A stretch of 17,310 nucleotides of DNA, from contig PLSY01000211.1 of NCBI GenBank assembly GCA_003164275.1, positions 1 to 17,310 of the forward strand, written 5' to 3'. Position 1 is the first letter of the stretch. Each line of letters begins with the position of its first letter. The translations under genes were made by a program, and so were the position numbers. The notes under the pieces were generated by a model. That model saw only the letters and a list, made by a program, of their open reading frames with translations, searched no databases and was not told the origin of the DNA. The stretch is from Acidimicrobiaceae bacterium. GTDB lineage: Bacteria > Actinomycetota > Acidimicrobiia > Acidimicrobiales > RAAP-2. Of this stretch, positions 7,359 to 14,585 are shown piece by piece.

Positions 7359-7619
7359 CTAGGTGTTCCGGCGCCGTGAGCGCAGGTAGCGCAGTGGGTG
7401 GGCAAGCCAGAACGCATTGATGTCCCAGCCGGCGCCCAGCACTTTCGGCGTGAAGATGCGTCGATCATCGGCGTTCCAATAACGGGCGCGGTTGCGAGCC
7501 ATGGTCGGTCGCCGGAAGTCGTAGGGGACCCCAGCCACCTTTCCCTGAGGGTCGGGAACGGCCTCGGAGTGTCCGTCCGGTTCCGAATCCTGACCCTTAT
7601 GCCCAGTTGATCCAGTCAT
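7359..7619 (-). CDS. DUF5808 domain protein
   Basis: An 86-residue protein with a polar N-terminus (1-24) and a conserved block at about 25-85: GKVAGVPYDFRRPT (26-39), RARYWNADDRRIFTPK (44-59) and GAGWDINAFWLAHP (62-75). This is the DUF5808 pattern (GVPYDWRRPT, WWNPDDRRLFTPK, GWGWDIN) found as small stand-alone proteins in actinobacteria; the function is unknown. I choose ATG 7619 because the SD-like GGAGGTGAT ends 7 bases before it. ATG 7628 is possible but lies only 2 bases after GGAGG. The gene sits between the XRE regulator (140 bp upstream) and the acidic peptide gene, all on the minus strand. Confidence 0.8.
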   Translation of the reverse strand: MTGSTGHKGQDSEPDGHSEAVPDPQGKVAGVPYDFRRPTMARNRARYWNADDRRIFTPKVLGAGWDINAFWLAHPLRYLRSRRRNT

Positions 7620-7720
7620 CGTTGCCATCACCTCCGGTGAAAACCATTCACAGCACAGAGGCAGATTATTCGTTCTGCCGGCACCGCTCTGTTCCGAACG
7701 AGCAACCAAAGGTGTCCCTC

Positions 7721-7737
7721 GGCCAACGATTCTGGCC
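7721..7737 (-). terminator. Weak terminator candidate after the XRE gene
   Basis: GGCCA, a 7-base loop, then TGGCC, beginning 23 bases past the XRE stop on the minus strand. The stem is only 5 bp and there is no T-tract. The remaining 100 bases to the DUF5808 start must hold that gene's promoter if it is not read through from the XRE gene. Confidence 0.25.
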
Positions 7738-7759
7738 CGGTCCTCTCTCGAGTCGAGCG

Positions 7760-8779
7760 CTATTGATCGAAGAAGTACTTGTTGGCCGTGCCCTGCTTGT
7801 CGGGGAGCGACTCAACCAGGCGCGTTGCCGCCACATACTCTCCGGCCTCCCATGCCTCGGCGATGGTCTGATCGTGTAGCTCGCGGTGACGGGTGAAGTT
7901 CCACCATCGAGTGACGTCACTGTCGCTGTAGCCCTTGTTGGCCAGGATGATATTGAGCCGGGTGGCCTCCCATGCCGCCTCGGCCGGCGAAATCTCGCCG
8001 GGACGCGTCGTCGGCTCACCTTGCTCCGGATGTCGCTCCATCTCATAGGCGATCTCCCGGTCGAGATCCCTTGAGACGTGCCCTCTGATTGTTTTCAAGG
8101 ATCCGCCGGTCAGCGCATGGCGGTCGGTCACCCTTCGCTCGCGCTCGCTGTCCAGGCTGCGCGACCACAACTGCTGCGCGGCGGCGTCGACGTCGCTCGC
8201 TGTCACTCGCAGACGGAGCCGCCGTTCGATGCGCTCGGCCGTCTTTTGCGGAGCCTGTGCCGGACTGTCGGTGAGACGGCGGCCCTGATTTGGAGCTTCA
8301 GGGGAATCTCCGGTTCGCCGGTCGCCGCGTCGCCGATCAGGAAGGTCAGAGCCCTCCAGTCGCTCGACGGCGGGACCACGCTCGCTCGAGTGATCGATCG
8401 GCGAGCTGGGTTCGACCGGCCTGGCGTGTGGGGAGGCGTAGGTCTCGGGAGGGAAGATGTCTCCCGTCGTGCCGGCGATTGCCGCCCCCAGATAGGCAGC
8501 AGTCCACTCGCTTTCACCAACGCCGACTGCGTCCGCTCCGGTGGCCGTTAGACGGGCCACCGGCACGTCGAGGCAGGCAGCAACCACGATGGCCTCGGTG
8601 AATCCAAGGCGGCGGTTCGTGGTCTCGACCTGGGCGACGGTCTCTCGCGTCCAGGCAATTCCCCGCAAGAGCATCTGGTCAGCCAGGCCCTGCTGGGTCA
8701 GGTTGGCCTTGGACCTCAATGCCGCCACATTGCGGCGCACGATGTCTTCGATCCCCCGAGTGGAGTCTCCGTTCATCAC
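7760..8779 (-). CDS. XRE-family regulator with long C-terminal extension
   Basis: A 339-residue DNA-binding protein. Residues 14-77 form a Cro/C1-type helix-turn-helix (VAALRSKANLTQQGLADQM, then WTRETVAQVETTNRRLGF). Residues about 115-175 are polar and Pro/Arg-rich, probably a flexible linker. Residues about 182-245 (AAAQQLWSRSLDSERERRV, IRGHVSRDLDREI) resemble a segment I associate with Streptomyces XRE proteins carrying an LWGR-like motif, of unknown role. The tail at 265-339, rich in Trp and charged residues (TRWWNFTRHRELHDQ), is not one I recognise. GTG 8779 has AAGGA 10 bases upstream; ATG 8776 is the alternative. A regulator acting on its own promoter and on the DUF5808 and acidic-peptide genes behind it is plausible but not shown. 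Confidence 0.85.
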   Translation of the reverse strand: MMNGDSTRGIEDIVRRNVAALRSKANLTQQGLADQMLLRGIAWTRETVAQVETTNRRLGFTEAIVVAACLDVPVARLTATGADAVGVGESEWTAAYLGAAIAGTTGDIFPPETYASPHARPVEPSSPIDHSSERGPAVERLEGSDLPDRRRGDRRTGDSPEAPNQGRRLTDSPAQAPQKTAERIERRLRLRVTASDVDAAAQQLWSRSLDSERERRVTDRHALTGGSLKTIRGHVSRDLDREIAYEMERHPEQGEPTTRPGEISPAEAAWEATRLNIILANKGYSDSDVTRWWNFTRHRELHDQTIAEAWEAGEYVAATRLVESLPDKQGTANKYFFDQ

Positions 8780-9209
8780 GCCACTGTAGTCCTTGTTAGA
8801 TAAATGAACATGCAGGTTGCGAGTTTCTTTCCGGGATGCCTGTGATCGAGCGGAATAGTCATCACGTCAGCCGCCTTCAATGATGAGAGTTTGAACAACC
8901 CAATCGCAGATCGAAGAAGGTGCACTCCCGACCGCCTCAGGGGCGCTCGTCAGCGGCGCGAGGCCCAGACCATCTTGTCACCCCGGCAACGGATGCCGGG
9001 TCATGGTGTCCAAGGTGATTCCGTTATCCCTCGTGTTCCGTCATCGCCGTTGCCTCTTCGGACGATGCTGACCCCTCGGCGGATCGATGACTTTGGCCAG
9101 GGCTGAGAGCCAGAGTCGGACCCCTTGTTTTTGCATTTCTCGCTACAGATCGCAGGCAGTGCAACCGATCATCCAAGAGAGGATTACGCAACATAAGGGG
9201 CAGGAAACT
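8780..9209. other. 430-bp divergent intergenic region
   Basis: Shared upstream region of the XRE gene (minus) and the small Cys/His gene (plus). I find no credible gene. On the minus strand TTGAAG, 17 bases, TATTCC (about 8880-8850) could be a promoter for the XRE gene. A compact hairpin lies at 8982-9000 (listed separately). Confidence 0.45.
8982..9000. other. Compact GC-rich hairpin in intergenic region
   Basis: CCCGGCA, a 5-base loop ACGGA, then TGCCGGG: a perfect 7-bp stem. CGAGG at 8959-8963 could pair with CCTCG at 9030-9034, closing a larger fold around it. No T-tract follows. It may be part of a structured leader for the gene at 9210 or an independent terminator. Confidence 0.35.
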
Positions 9210-9455
9210 TTGTCAATCGATCCGATTCACGCACGAACGTTCAGCGAATGGTCAGACGCCGATTTTGATCTCGAAGATCTGGTCATGCCCGAGCAGCCGC
9301 AATGGCACCGCTGCGGCGCCGTCCACTGCATCGATCGAGGCCCATGGCTCGGAACCCTGGTCTGCTGCATCAGGCGCAGCGGCCACGACCACGGCCACGG
9401 GATGTCCCTCGGCGATGAAGGCGCTCCGGACTACTGGCGCGAGACCTGGCTGTAA
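9210..9455 (+). CDS. Small Cys/His-rich protein, 81 residues, unknown function
   Basis: From a TTG at 9210, with AGGAA just upstream and AAGGGG further out, to TAA at 9455. The N-terminal third is acidic (SEWSDADFDLEDL, 12-24). The rest carries C35, H39, C40, C52, C53, H59, H61 and H63 in RCGAVHCIDRGPWLGTLVCC and RRSGHDHGHG, then DYWRETWL at the end. This many Cys/His residues in 30 positions suggests metal binding, but no classical zinc-finger spacing is clear. Codons from about 9280 onward are strongly GC-ending like real genes. The frame stays open upstream to an ATG at 9087, so the start is uncertain. Its last 25 bases overlap the convergent glucosidase end. Confidence 0.5.
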   Translation: MSIDPIHARTFSEWSDADFDLEDLVMPEQPQWHRCGAVHCIDRGPWLGTLVCCIRRSGHDHGHGMSLGDEGAPDYWRETWL

Positions 9456-11134
9456 CAGCCGGCTGACCGCCAGCTCTCGTCGAGGACCAGAGCTTGGTAG
9501 GCGCCGACCACTCCCTGGAAGGAGTGACCTTCTCCAACGCCGTCGCTCGACAATGTCTTGCGCCAGCCAAAGTGCGCAGCGACCAACTCGCCGTCGGTGT
9601 GGACAAGGTGGGAGCCGAAGTTGATGACCACCACCTTTGACTCGGAGCCGTGGGAGCGGCGATAGGCGAGGAGGTGCGGGCCGAAATCGAGAGGCTCGTA
9701 GCCCCCGACCGACAGGGCGACCGAGTCGTGTCGGAGTGCGATCAACCGCCGGTAGAGATGAAGCATGGACCTCGTGTGGCCTCGCTGTTCATCGACATTG
9801 TCGACGTCAGCATTCGGAGGAAAGGGCAGCCATGGCTTGGTTCCCGAGGCCGACGCCCAACCGTGGTCCTCGCTGGCATCCCACGGGATGGGGGCCCCGC
9901 ACCCGTCGCGTCCCCCGGGGTCCACGCGCTGGCCCAGGGAGATGACCGCGTCGACCAGGCCGAGCTCTTCGCCCTGGAACAAGAATGGTGTGCCCCGCAA
10001 GGTGAGGACCAGGACGGCCGCGGCCCTCGCTCGGCCCTCGCTCGCTGCGGTCGCCTCTGATGGGTCTCTGCCACCGGGGTCGGCGGCACGGTCGTAGCGG
10101 GTGCGATGCCGTGGGTTGTCGTGGTTGGACAGGACCCAGGTCGGCCACGCAGCGCTCGGCTGGAAGGACTCCTCGGTGATGGCGATGCAACTGGCCCAGG
10201 CCCGTTCGTCCCAGGGTGCGTAGAGAGGCGGGAAGTTGAAGGCCAGGTCCAGCTCGTCGCCATGGCCGTAGTACGTGGCGATGGTGGGGATGGACAACAG
10301 ATAGACCTCTCCGACCAGGACGCTTTCACTCCCGCCGGCGTCGACCACAGAGCGGATACGGCGGATTCGCTGATGGGTGACGGGCACGTCGTTCAGCCCA
10401 CTGTGGGGAATTCCGACCAGGGGGGGCGGATCGTCAGGCAGCCGTGGGTCCTTTCCGATGCAGTGGATGACGTCTGCACGAAAGCCGTCGACGCCACGGT
10501 CGATCCAGAACCGGAGCACGTCGTGCATGGCATCGACCACCGCCGGCTCGTCCCAGTTGAGGTCGGGCTGGGCCGCCTCGAACAGATGCAGGTACCACTG
10601 GCCGGAGAGGGGGTCGAGGGTCCAGGCCGGCGCCGACGGGTCGAAGGCGGCCACCCAGTTGTTCGGCGGACGGCCATCGGGTTGCTGATCCCGCCACACG
10701 TACCAGTTGCGATGCTCGCTGTTCGGACCGGAGACGGCGTCGACGAACCAGGGGTGCTGGTCGGAGGTGTGATTTGGCACCCAGTCGATGATCACCTTCA
10801 GCCCGAGGCTGTGGGCGTCGGCCAGGAGGCCGTCGAAGTCCTCCAGCGTGCCGAACAGTGGATCCACGTCGCAGTAGTCGCTGACGTCGTAGCCGAAATC
10901 GACCATCGGCGAGCGAAAGAACGGGGAGATCCAGAGGGCGTCCACTCCGAGCCAGGCGAGGTGGTCCAAATGGGCCCTGATCCCCGCCAGATCCCCGATG
11001 CCGTCGCCATCGGAGTCGGCGAACGATCTCGGATAGATCTGGTAGAAGACCGCCCGCTTCCACCATGGCGTAACCGTGTCCGGAGGCTCGGGGGCGGCCC
11101 GCCTCACCGTCTGGTCGGGATCCCCTTCGCTCAC
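9431..11134 (-). CDS. GH13 alpha-glucosidase (AglA / oligo-1,6-glucosidase type)
   Basis: A 567-residue cytoplasmic glycoside hydrolase (no signal peptide) of the alpha-amylase superfamily. It opens with WWKRAVFYQIYPRSFADSDG and carries the four conserved regions: DWVPNH (117-122); GFRADVIH (217-224) with nucleophile D221; GEVYL with acid/base E276; and SNHDNPR (336-342) with transition-state stabiliser D339. Length and order fit alpha-glucosidases of about 530-580 residues that release glucose from maltose, isomaltose or short alpha-glucans. In yeast isomaltase and oligo-1,6-glucosidases the residue after the nucleophile is Val, as here (V222), while maltases often have Thr; alpha-1,6 activity is therefore an inference. 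The GTG start has no close Shine-Dalgarno sequence (GGAGG is 17 bases away). No transporter or LacI regulator lies next to it. Confidence 0.93.
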   Translation of the reverse strand: MSEGDPDQTVRRAAPEPPDTVTPWWKRAVFYQIYPRSFADSDGDGIGDLAGIRAHLDHLAWLGVDALWISPFFRSPMVDFGYDVSDYCDVDPLFGTLEDFDGLLADAHSLGLKVIIDWVPNHTSDQHPWFVDAVSGPNSEHRNWYVWRDQQPDGRPPNNWVAAFDPSAPAWTLDPLSGQWYLHLFEAAQPDLNWDEPAVVDAMHDVLRFWIDRGVDGFRADVIHCIGKDPRLPDDPPPLVGIPHSGLNDVPVTHQRIRRIRSVVDAGGSESVLVGEVYLLSIPTIATYYGHGDELDLAFNFPPLYAPWDERAWASCIAITEESFQPSAAWPTWVLSNHDNPRHRTRYDRAADPGGRDPSEATAASEGRARAAAVLVLTLRGTPFLFQGEELGLVDAVISLGQRVDPGGRDGCGAPIPWDASEDHGWASASGTKPWLPFPPNADVDNVDEQRGHTRSMLHLYRRLIALRHDSVALSVGGYEPLDFGPHLLAYRRSHGSESKVVVINFGSHLVHTDGELVAAHFGWRKTLSSDGVGEGHSFQGVVGAYQALVLDESWRSAGCYSQVSRQ

Positions 11135-11226
11135 CCGATCGACGTTAACAACCTCCGGTGTCGGCGACGATGGCCCAGCACGGCCGTCGACGAGGGAAAG
11201 ACCGTAGTGAAGGCCAGCTCGGCCAT

Positions 11227-11232
11227 TACAGT
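11227..11232 (+). promoter_or_regulatory. Possible -10 box for the small C/H protein gene
   Basis: TACAGT matches the actinobacterial TAnnnT -10 pattern and lies 63 bases before the chosen ATG at 11296, with room for a Shine-Dalgarno sequence. No good -35 is seen 16-19 bases upstream. Confidence 0.25.
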
Positions 11233-11295
11233 TTGTGTCCTTTCATGCCGAAGATCCTGAAAAGAAAGCAAATTGAGGAAAGGGGCAGTGTCGGC

Positions 11296-11589
11296 ATGGT
11301 GGACAAGCGCACAGATGACGGTTCGTTCTTGGCCGAAGGGCTGGCAGGCGGAATCCCCCCCGAGGTGTTCGGGACCGGACGGGTCTGTATCGAAACCAGC
11401 TGCACAGTCAAGCTTTCCCGCTACAACAGCACCGACTGGTGCGCTCTCCACGAGAGTCCAGCATCGACCCAGCGTCCCTTTGACACCTCTACTCGCCAGC
11501 GGGGCCGGAGGCGCAACAGCACCGGCCGCCGGCGCCCGTCGAGAAAAGCGACTGCTGCTGCCAAAGAGTCGCGACAGACTGCGGCCTAG
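11296..11589 (+). CDS. Small zinc-ribbon-like protein with basic tail
   Basis: A 97-residue protein from ATG 11296 (MVDKRTDDGSFLAEGLAGG), with AAAGGGG ending 10 bases upstream. The block AGGIPPEVFGTGRVC (17-31) leads into C31-x4-C36-x12-C49-x2-H52 around TVKLSRYNSTDWCALHE, a four-ligand pattern that would suit one zinc ion. The LSRYN...C..H wording resembles small actinobacterial proteins of unknown function that I have seen but cannot name. The tail (about 67-97) is rich in Arg, Lys and Ala (RQRGRRRNSTGRRRPSRKA), so nucleic-acid binding is plausible. An earlier in-frame ATG at 11245 would give 114 residues but has no ribosome binding site and unusual AT-rich codons. The gene is divergent from the glucosidase. 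Confidence 0.65.
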   Translation: MVDKRTDDGSFLAEGLAGGIPPEVFGTGRVCIETSCTVKLSRYNSTDWCALHESPASTQRPFDTSTRQRGRRRNSTGRRRPSRKATAAAKESRQTAA

Positions 11590-11593
11590 TAGG

Positions 11594-11612
11594 AGGCCCG
11601 CCTTTTCGGCGG
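11594..11612 (+). terminator. Hairpin just after the small C/H protein gene
   Basis: GGC-(c)-CGCC, loop TTTTC, GGCG-GCC: seven pairs with one bulged base, beginning a few bases after the TAG. There is no run of T after the stem. It is a plausible terminator by position and fold. Confidence 0.45.
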
Positions 11613-11651
11613 CCATTGACAGTCCAAGGCCCAGATTCTCCGACCCTCTCC

Positions 11652-11683
11652 GACACCCTGTCACCTCTCGGCGGCGGGGTGTC
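11652..11683. repeat. Inverted repeat upstream of the SDR operon
   Basis: GACACCC, 18 bases, then GGGTGTC: a perfect 7-bp inverted repeat directly before the likely promoter at 11686-11715. It could be a second stop for the upstream gene or an operator for the SDR-thioesterase operon. Confidence 0.35.
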
Positions 11684-11685
11684 CT

Positions 11686-11715
11686 TTGGTCCGGCCCAGA
11701 GCCACCTCCTACACT
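11686..11715 (+). promoter_or_regulatory. Likely promoter of the SDR-thioesterase operon
   Basis: TTGGTC (11686-11691), 18 bases, TACACT (11710-11715). The -10 fits the actinobacterial TAnnnT pattern well and the -35 keeps TTG. It would start transcription about 35 bases before the SDR ATG at 11757. Confidence 0.4.
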
Positions 11716-11756
11716 GCGATCCGACCGGGTAGGAACGTGAGGATCGGAAGCCATTG

Positions 11757-12518
11757 ATGACGGGTCGACTAGAAGGGACGGTGGCCCTGGTCACCGGGGC
11801 GTCAAGTGGGATCGGCGAGGCGACGGCGGTGGCGTTGGCCGCGGATGGGGCGTCGGTGGCCATCGCAGCCCGTCGCCTTGACCGGCTGGAGGCAGTGTCA
11901 GAGCGCATGGGCAATGGCGCCAATGTCTTGATCATCGAGACTGACATCACCGACGAGGCGTCGGCCGCGGCCATGGTGGAAGACACCGTGCGCGAGTTCG
12001 GCCGACTCGACACGCTCGTCAACAACGCCGGCGTTATGCTGCTCGGTCCCATCGTGGGCGCTCCCGTCGAGGAGTGGCGGCGGATGGTCGAGCTCAACGT
12101 GCTCGGCCTCCTTTACTCGACCCATGCCGCCCTTCCCCACTTGCTGGAGGCGGCGGCGAGCGATCCCCGTCGAGTGGCTGACGTGGTCAATGTGAGCTCC
12201 GTGGCCGGACGGGTTGCTCGGTTGGGAAGCGGTGTGTACAACACGACCAAGTTCGGGGTCGGCGCCTTCTCCGAATCGTTGCGCCAAGAGGTGACAGGCC
12301 GCCACGTGCGGGTCTCGATCATCGAGCCTGGGGCGGTCGCCACGGAGTTGGCCAGTCACAACCGACCCGAGGTGCTCGAGAGCATTGCTTCGACCTTCGC
12401 CAACGTGGAGCGGATGGAGTCCGAGGACATCGCCGAGTCGATCGTGTTCACCGTGACGAGGCCGCGACACGTGGCCGTCAACGAGATCCTGATCCGGCCG
12501 ACCGAACAGGAACGATGA
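11757..12518 (+). CDS. Classical short-chain dehydrogenase/reductase (SDR)
   Basis: A 253-residue NAD(P)-dependent oxidoreductase with a Rossmann fold. TGASSGIG (13-20) binds the cofactor, NNAG is at 89-92, and the catalytic set is N114, S148, Y161 and K165 (NVSSVAG, VYNTTK). The Arg pair after the second strand (AARR, 38-41) suggests preference for NADP(H). ATG 11757 has GGAAG 6 bases upstream; the frame could also open at TTG 11754. Length and layout match classical SDRs that interconvert alcohols and ketones. It is the first gene of a tight set: the following thioesterase-like gene begins on the very next base. This suggests a hydroxyacyl or ketoacyl substrate, possibly as a CoA ester, but the substrate is not readable from sequence. 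Confidence 0.93.
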   Translation: MTGRLEGTVALVTGASSGIGEATAVALAADGASVAIAARRLDRLEAVSERMGNGANVLIIETDITDEASAAAMVEDTVREFGRLDTLVNNAGVMLLGPIVGAPVEEWRRMVELNVLGLLYSTHAALPHLLEAAASDPRRVADVVNVSSVAGRVARLGSGVYNTTKFGVGAFSESLRQEVTGRHVRVSIIEPGAVATELASHNRPEVLESIASTFANVERMESEDIAESIVFTVTRPRHVAVNEILIRPTEQER

Positions 12519-13406
12519 GTGCCGGTGCCCACGGGGTACCCGCCCGAGCATCACATCCTCCGGGACCTGAACCTGGAGACTGAGACTTTCTCGGAGTCGA
12601 CGGCCCACGCCCGGTTACGGGTCAACCCCTACATCGTGGACGACGCCGGAGGCGTTCGGATCGGGGTTCTTGCCATCCTGGTCGATGCCGTCGGAGGTGC
12701 CTTGGCCGCTAGGGCCGTGCTGCCCGACTGGATGGCCACCGCCGATCTGACTATCCAGTCCATGGCGCCGGCACTCGGGCCCATCGTGGAGGCGAGAGCC
12801 AGCGTTCTGCGGAAGGGAAAGACGACCCTGGTCGTCGAGGCCGGGGTCTATTGCGTGGGCGACTCCGAGGAGATGTCGAACGGAGAGGCGACAGGCCCAG
12901 TGGCCTGGGCCACTATGACCTTCGCCATCCTTCCCGGCCGGAGCTCGATGTCGACCATCAACTTTCCGACAGGTGCCGCCAGCAGGTGGGCCATGACCGG
13001 CGGCGAGTTCGACCAGCCGGTCGTCGATGCTCTGGGCATCTCGGTGGTCGATGCCGCTGAGGGGCGGCTGTCCATGCCTGTCGTGGAGTACTTGTTCAAC
13101 TCGTTCCAAGCCGTCCAGGGTGGCGTCATGGCGCTCCTGGCTGACGTGGCCGGCACCACGGCCCTGTCAGCCGGAGGGGAGCCCCTGATCGTCAGCGATC
13201 TCCAGGTGGCCTACCTGGCTCTCGGTCGCACCGGGCCGATCGTGACCCGGACGAGGGTCCTCGAGGCCGATGGTGCGACAGTCGGTGGCGGTGCCGTCGT
13301 CGAGCTGGTTGACGAGGGTGCGAACGGCAGGCTGGCCACCGTCGTCAACCTCCGGGCTGTGCCGAAGCACGCACTGTTCCCCAACCCGACTGGTACCCGG
13401 TCGTGA
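12519..13406 (+). CDS. Double-hotdog thioesterase-like protein, copy 1 (QGG variant)
   Basis: A 295-residue protein made of two hotdog (PaaI/4HBT-like) units. The N-terminal unit (about 25-140) has GGVRIGVLAILVDAVGGALA (44-63) where the central helix of the fold lies. The C-terminal unit (about 170-285) has NSFQAVQGGVMALLADVAGT (194-213). In PaaI-type thioesterases this helix begins HGG, and the general Asp follows; here it is QGG (200-202) with D209 kept. Loss of the His in both halves makes classical acyl-CoA hydrolysis uncertain. It may bind an acyl group, act as a partner of the next gene, or use altered chemistry. GTG 12519 follows the SDR stop with no gap and has AGGAA 6 bases upstream. 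The product is probably cytoplasmic. Confidence 0.8.
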   Translation: MPVPTGYPPEHHILRDLNLETETFSESTAHARLRVNPYIVDDAGGVRIGVLAILVDAVGGALAARAVLPDWMATADLTIQSMAPALGPIVEARASVLRKGKTTLVVEAGVYCVGDSEEMSNGEATGPVAWATMTFAILPGRSSMSTINFPTGAASRWAMTGGEFDQPVVDALGISVVDAAEGRLSMPVVEYLFNSFQAVQGGVMALLADVAGTTALSAGGEPLIVSDLQVAYLALGRTGPIVTRTRVLEADGATVGGGAVVELVDEGANGRLATVVNLRAVPKHALFPNPTGTRS

Positions 13407-14251
13407 GCGGTGAGGACTCGTCCGAGTTCAGTGGACGCGACGTGAGCGACTATTTCCGGTTCGAGCGACGAGAGATACCGCCACCCGACGGCTCGGAGGG
13501 ATTTTCCGAGTTCGAAGGCCGGGCGGCTGTCGACTCCCACCAACTGAGTGCGGCGGGTGGCCTACGGATCGGCGGCCTGTTGACCAGCCTCGACGCCATC
13601 GGTGGGCTGCTTTCTGGGATCTCCGTCCAGCCCCACTGGGTCGTCACCACCTCGATGATGGCCACCGTCTCACGCGTGGCCCACAAAGGACCGTTGCGCA
13701 TGCATGGACGCGTCCTGCGACGCGGACGGAACTCGGTAGTGGCCGGGCTCGACGTCTCAGACGAGGGGGACGGCGACCAACCGGTGGCCGCGGTGACCAT
13801 GACGTTTGCCATCCTGGACCCGGGAGAGCTGGAGTTTCGATTCGAGCGACCAATCGAAACGCCGATGTCCCCACCCCGCGTGGATGCCGAGGGACTGGAG
13901 GAGTTCTTCCGGATCGAGCCCGGCACCGGCCGCGTCACCCGGCTCGAACTGGCTGACCACCTCCGCAACCCGTGGGGCATCCTTCACGGGGGCGCCGTGG
14001 CCACGCTGGCCGATGTGGCCGCGTGTCGCGCTGTCGAGTCGGCTCAGCCTGGCCTGCGACCGGCTGGGTCCGTGGCGGCAGGGGACTTCACCCTGCACTA
14101 CCTCCGCCCTGTCCGGGTCGGTCCGGTCGAAGCCAGGTGTCAGGTCCTCGGTGGGTCGGCGGGCCGCTCGGTGGTCCGGGTGGCCATCCACGACTTGGGG
14201 GTGGACGACCGCATGGTCGACCTGGCCATTGTCACCGTCTTTGACGTCTGA
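13403..14251 (+). CDS. Double-hotdog thioesterase-like protein, copy 2 (HGG intact)
   Basis: A 282-residue relative of the preceding gene with the same two-unit hotdog layout. The N-terminal unit has AAGGLRIGGLLTSLDAIGGL (50-69) and TMTFAIL (132-138), closely matching GGVRIGV and TMTFAIL of copy 1. The C-terminal unit has NPWGILHGGAVATLADVAAC (189-208) with the HGG (195-197) and D204 expected of an active PaaI-type thioesterase. GTG 13403 overlaps the stop of copy 1 (GTGA), so translation is probably coupled; a second GTG at 13442 is possible, and neither has a strong Shine-Dalgarno sequence. Copies 1 and 2 look like a duplication in which one kept and one lost the catalytic His; a heteromer is an inference. 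It would cleave an acyl-CoA whose acyl part is unknown. Confidence 0.82.
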   Translation: MSGEDSSEFSGRDVSDYFRFERREIPPPDGSEGFSEFEGRAAVDSHQLSAAGGLRIGGLLTSLDAIGGLLSGISVQPHWVVTTSMMATVSRVAHKGPLRMHGRVLRRGRNSVVAGLDVSDEGDGDQPVAAVTMTFAILDPGELEFRFERPIETPMSPPRVDAEGLEEFFRIEPGTGRVTRLELADHLRNPWGILHGGAVATLADVAACRAVESAQPGLRPAGSVAAGDFTLHYLRPVRVGPVEARCQVLGGSAGRSVVRVAIHDLGVDDRMVDLAIVTVFDV

Positions 14252-14585
14252 GGACCGGAGGACACCGCACCGTCATCGAGTCCCTCGTCGGCGCGGACAT
14301 GCTCGACATCGCTCGTCTACTGTCCGGCCCGGTGCCTGCCAAGGCCACCAAGGCCACCAAGGCGGCCCACACGAGCTCCCTTGTCCATCTTGTCGTGGTC
14401 GCGGATCCTGGCGCTTGTGAGCGGTGGGCCCGCTCGCGCCTCGTTCGACCGTCCCGCTGGCAGCCCGACCGGGGGAAGGACCCTCTAGGCTGGCGGACCG
14501 GCGCGAGCCGTGGACAAAGCCCTTGGCGGGACCGACAGTCCCGCCGGCGTCGACGAAACAATGGCAGCCGGAGGTAGACCGACCG
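14252..14585. other. 334-bp gap before the second SDR, with short tandem repeat and possible promoter
   Basis: No gene supported. The frames here give Arg-rich low-quality products. AAGGCCACC, AAGGCCACC, AAGGCGGCC form an imperfect 9-base tandem repeat at 14341-14367. TAGGCT at 14486-14491 is a good actinobacterial -10 without a clear -35 and lies about 95 bases before the SDR start, so the second SDR probably has its own promoter. Confidence 0.4.

Noticed and set aside
8940..9035. SAM-I riboswitch suggested by GGCAAC and AAGGTG.ATTCCG words
   Set aside because: The helices P1-P4 in the right order and spacing could not be traced, and the downstream gene has no link to methionine. Only the hairpin is reported.
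10106..11260. Long plus-strand frame (384 codons) opposite the glucosidase
   Set aside because: It is the antisense shadow of a gene with all four GH13 motifs. Long antisense frames are expected in GC-rich DNA.
14299..14577. 92-codon plus frame with Lys/Ala/Thr repeat before the second SDR
   Set aside because: The repeat comes from a short DNA tandem repeat; the rest is Arg-rich noise with no ribosome binding site.
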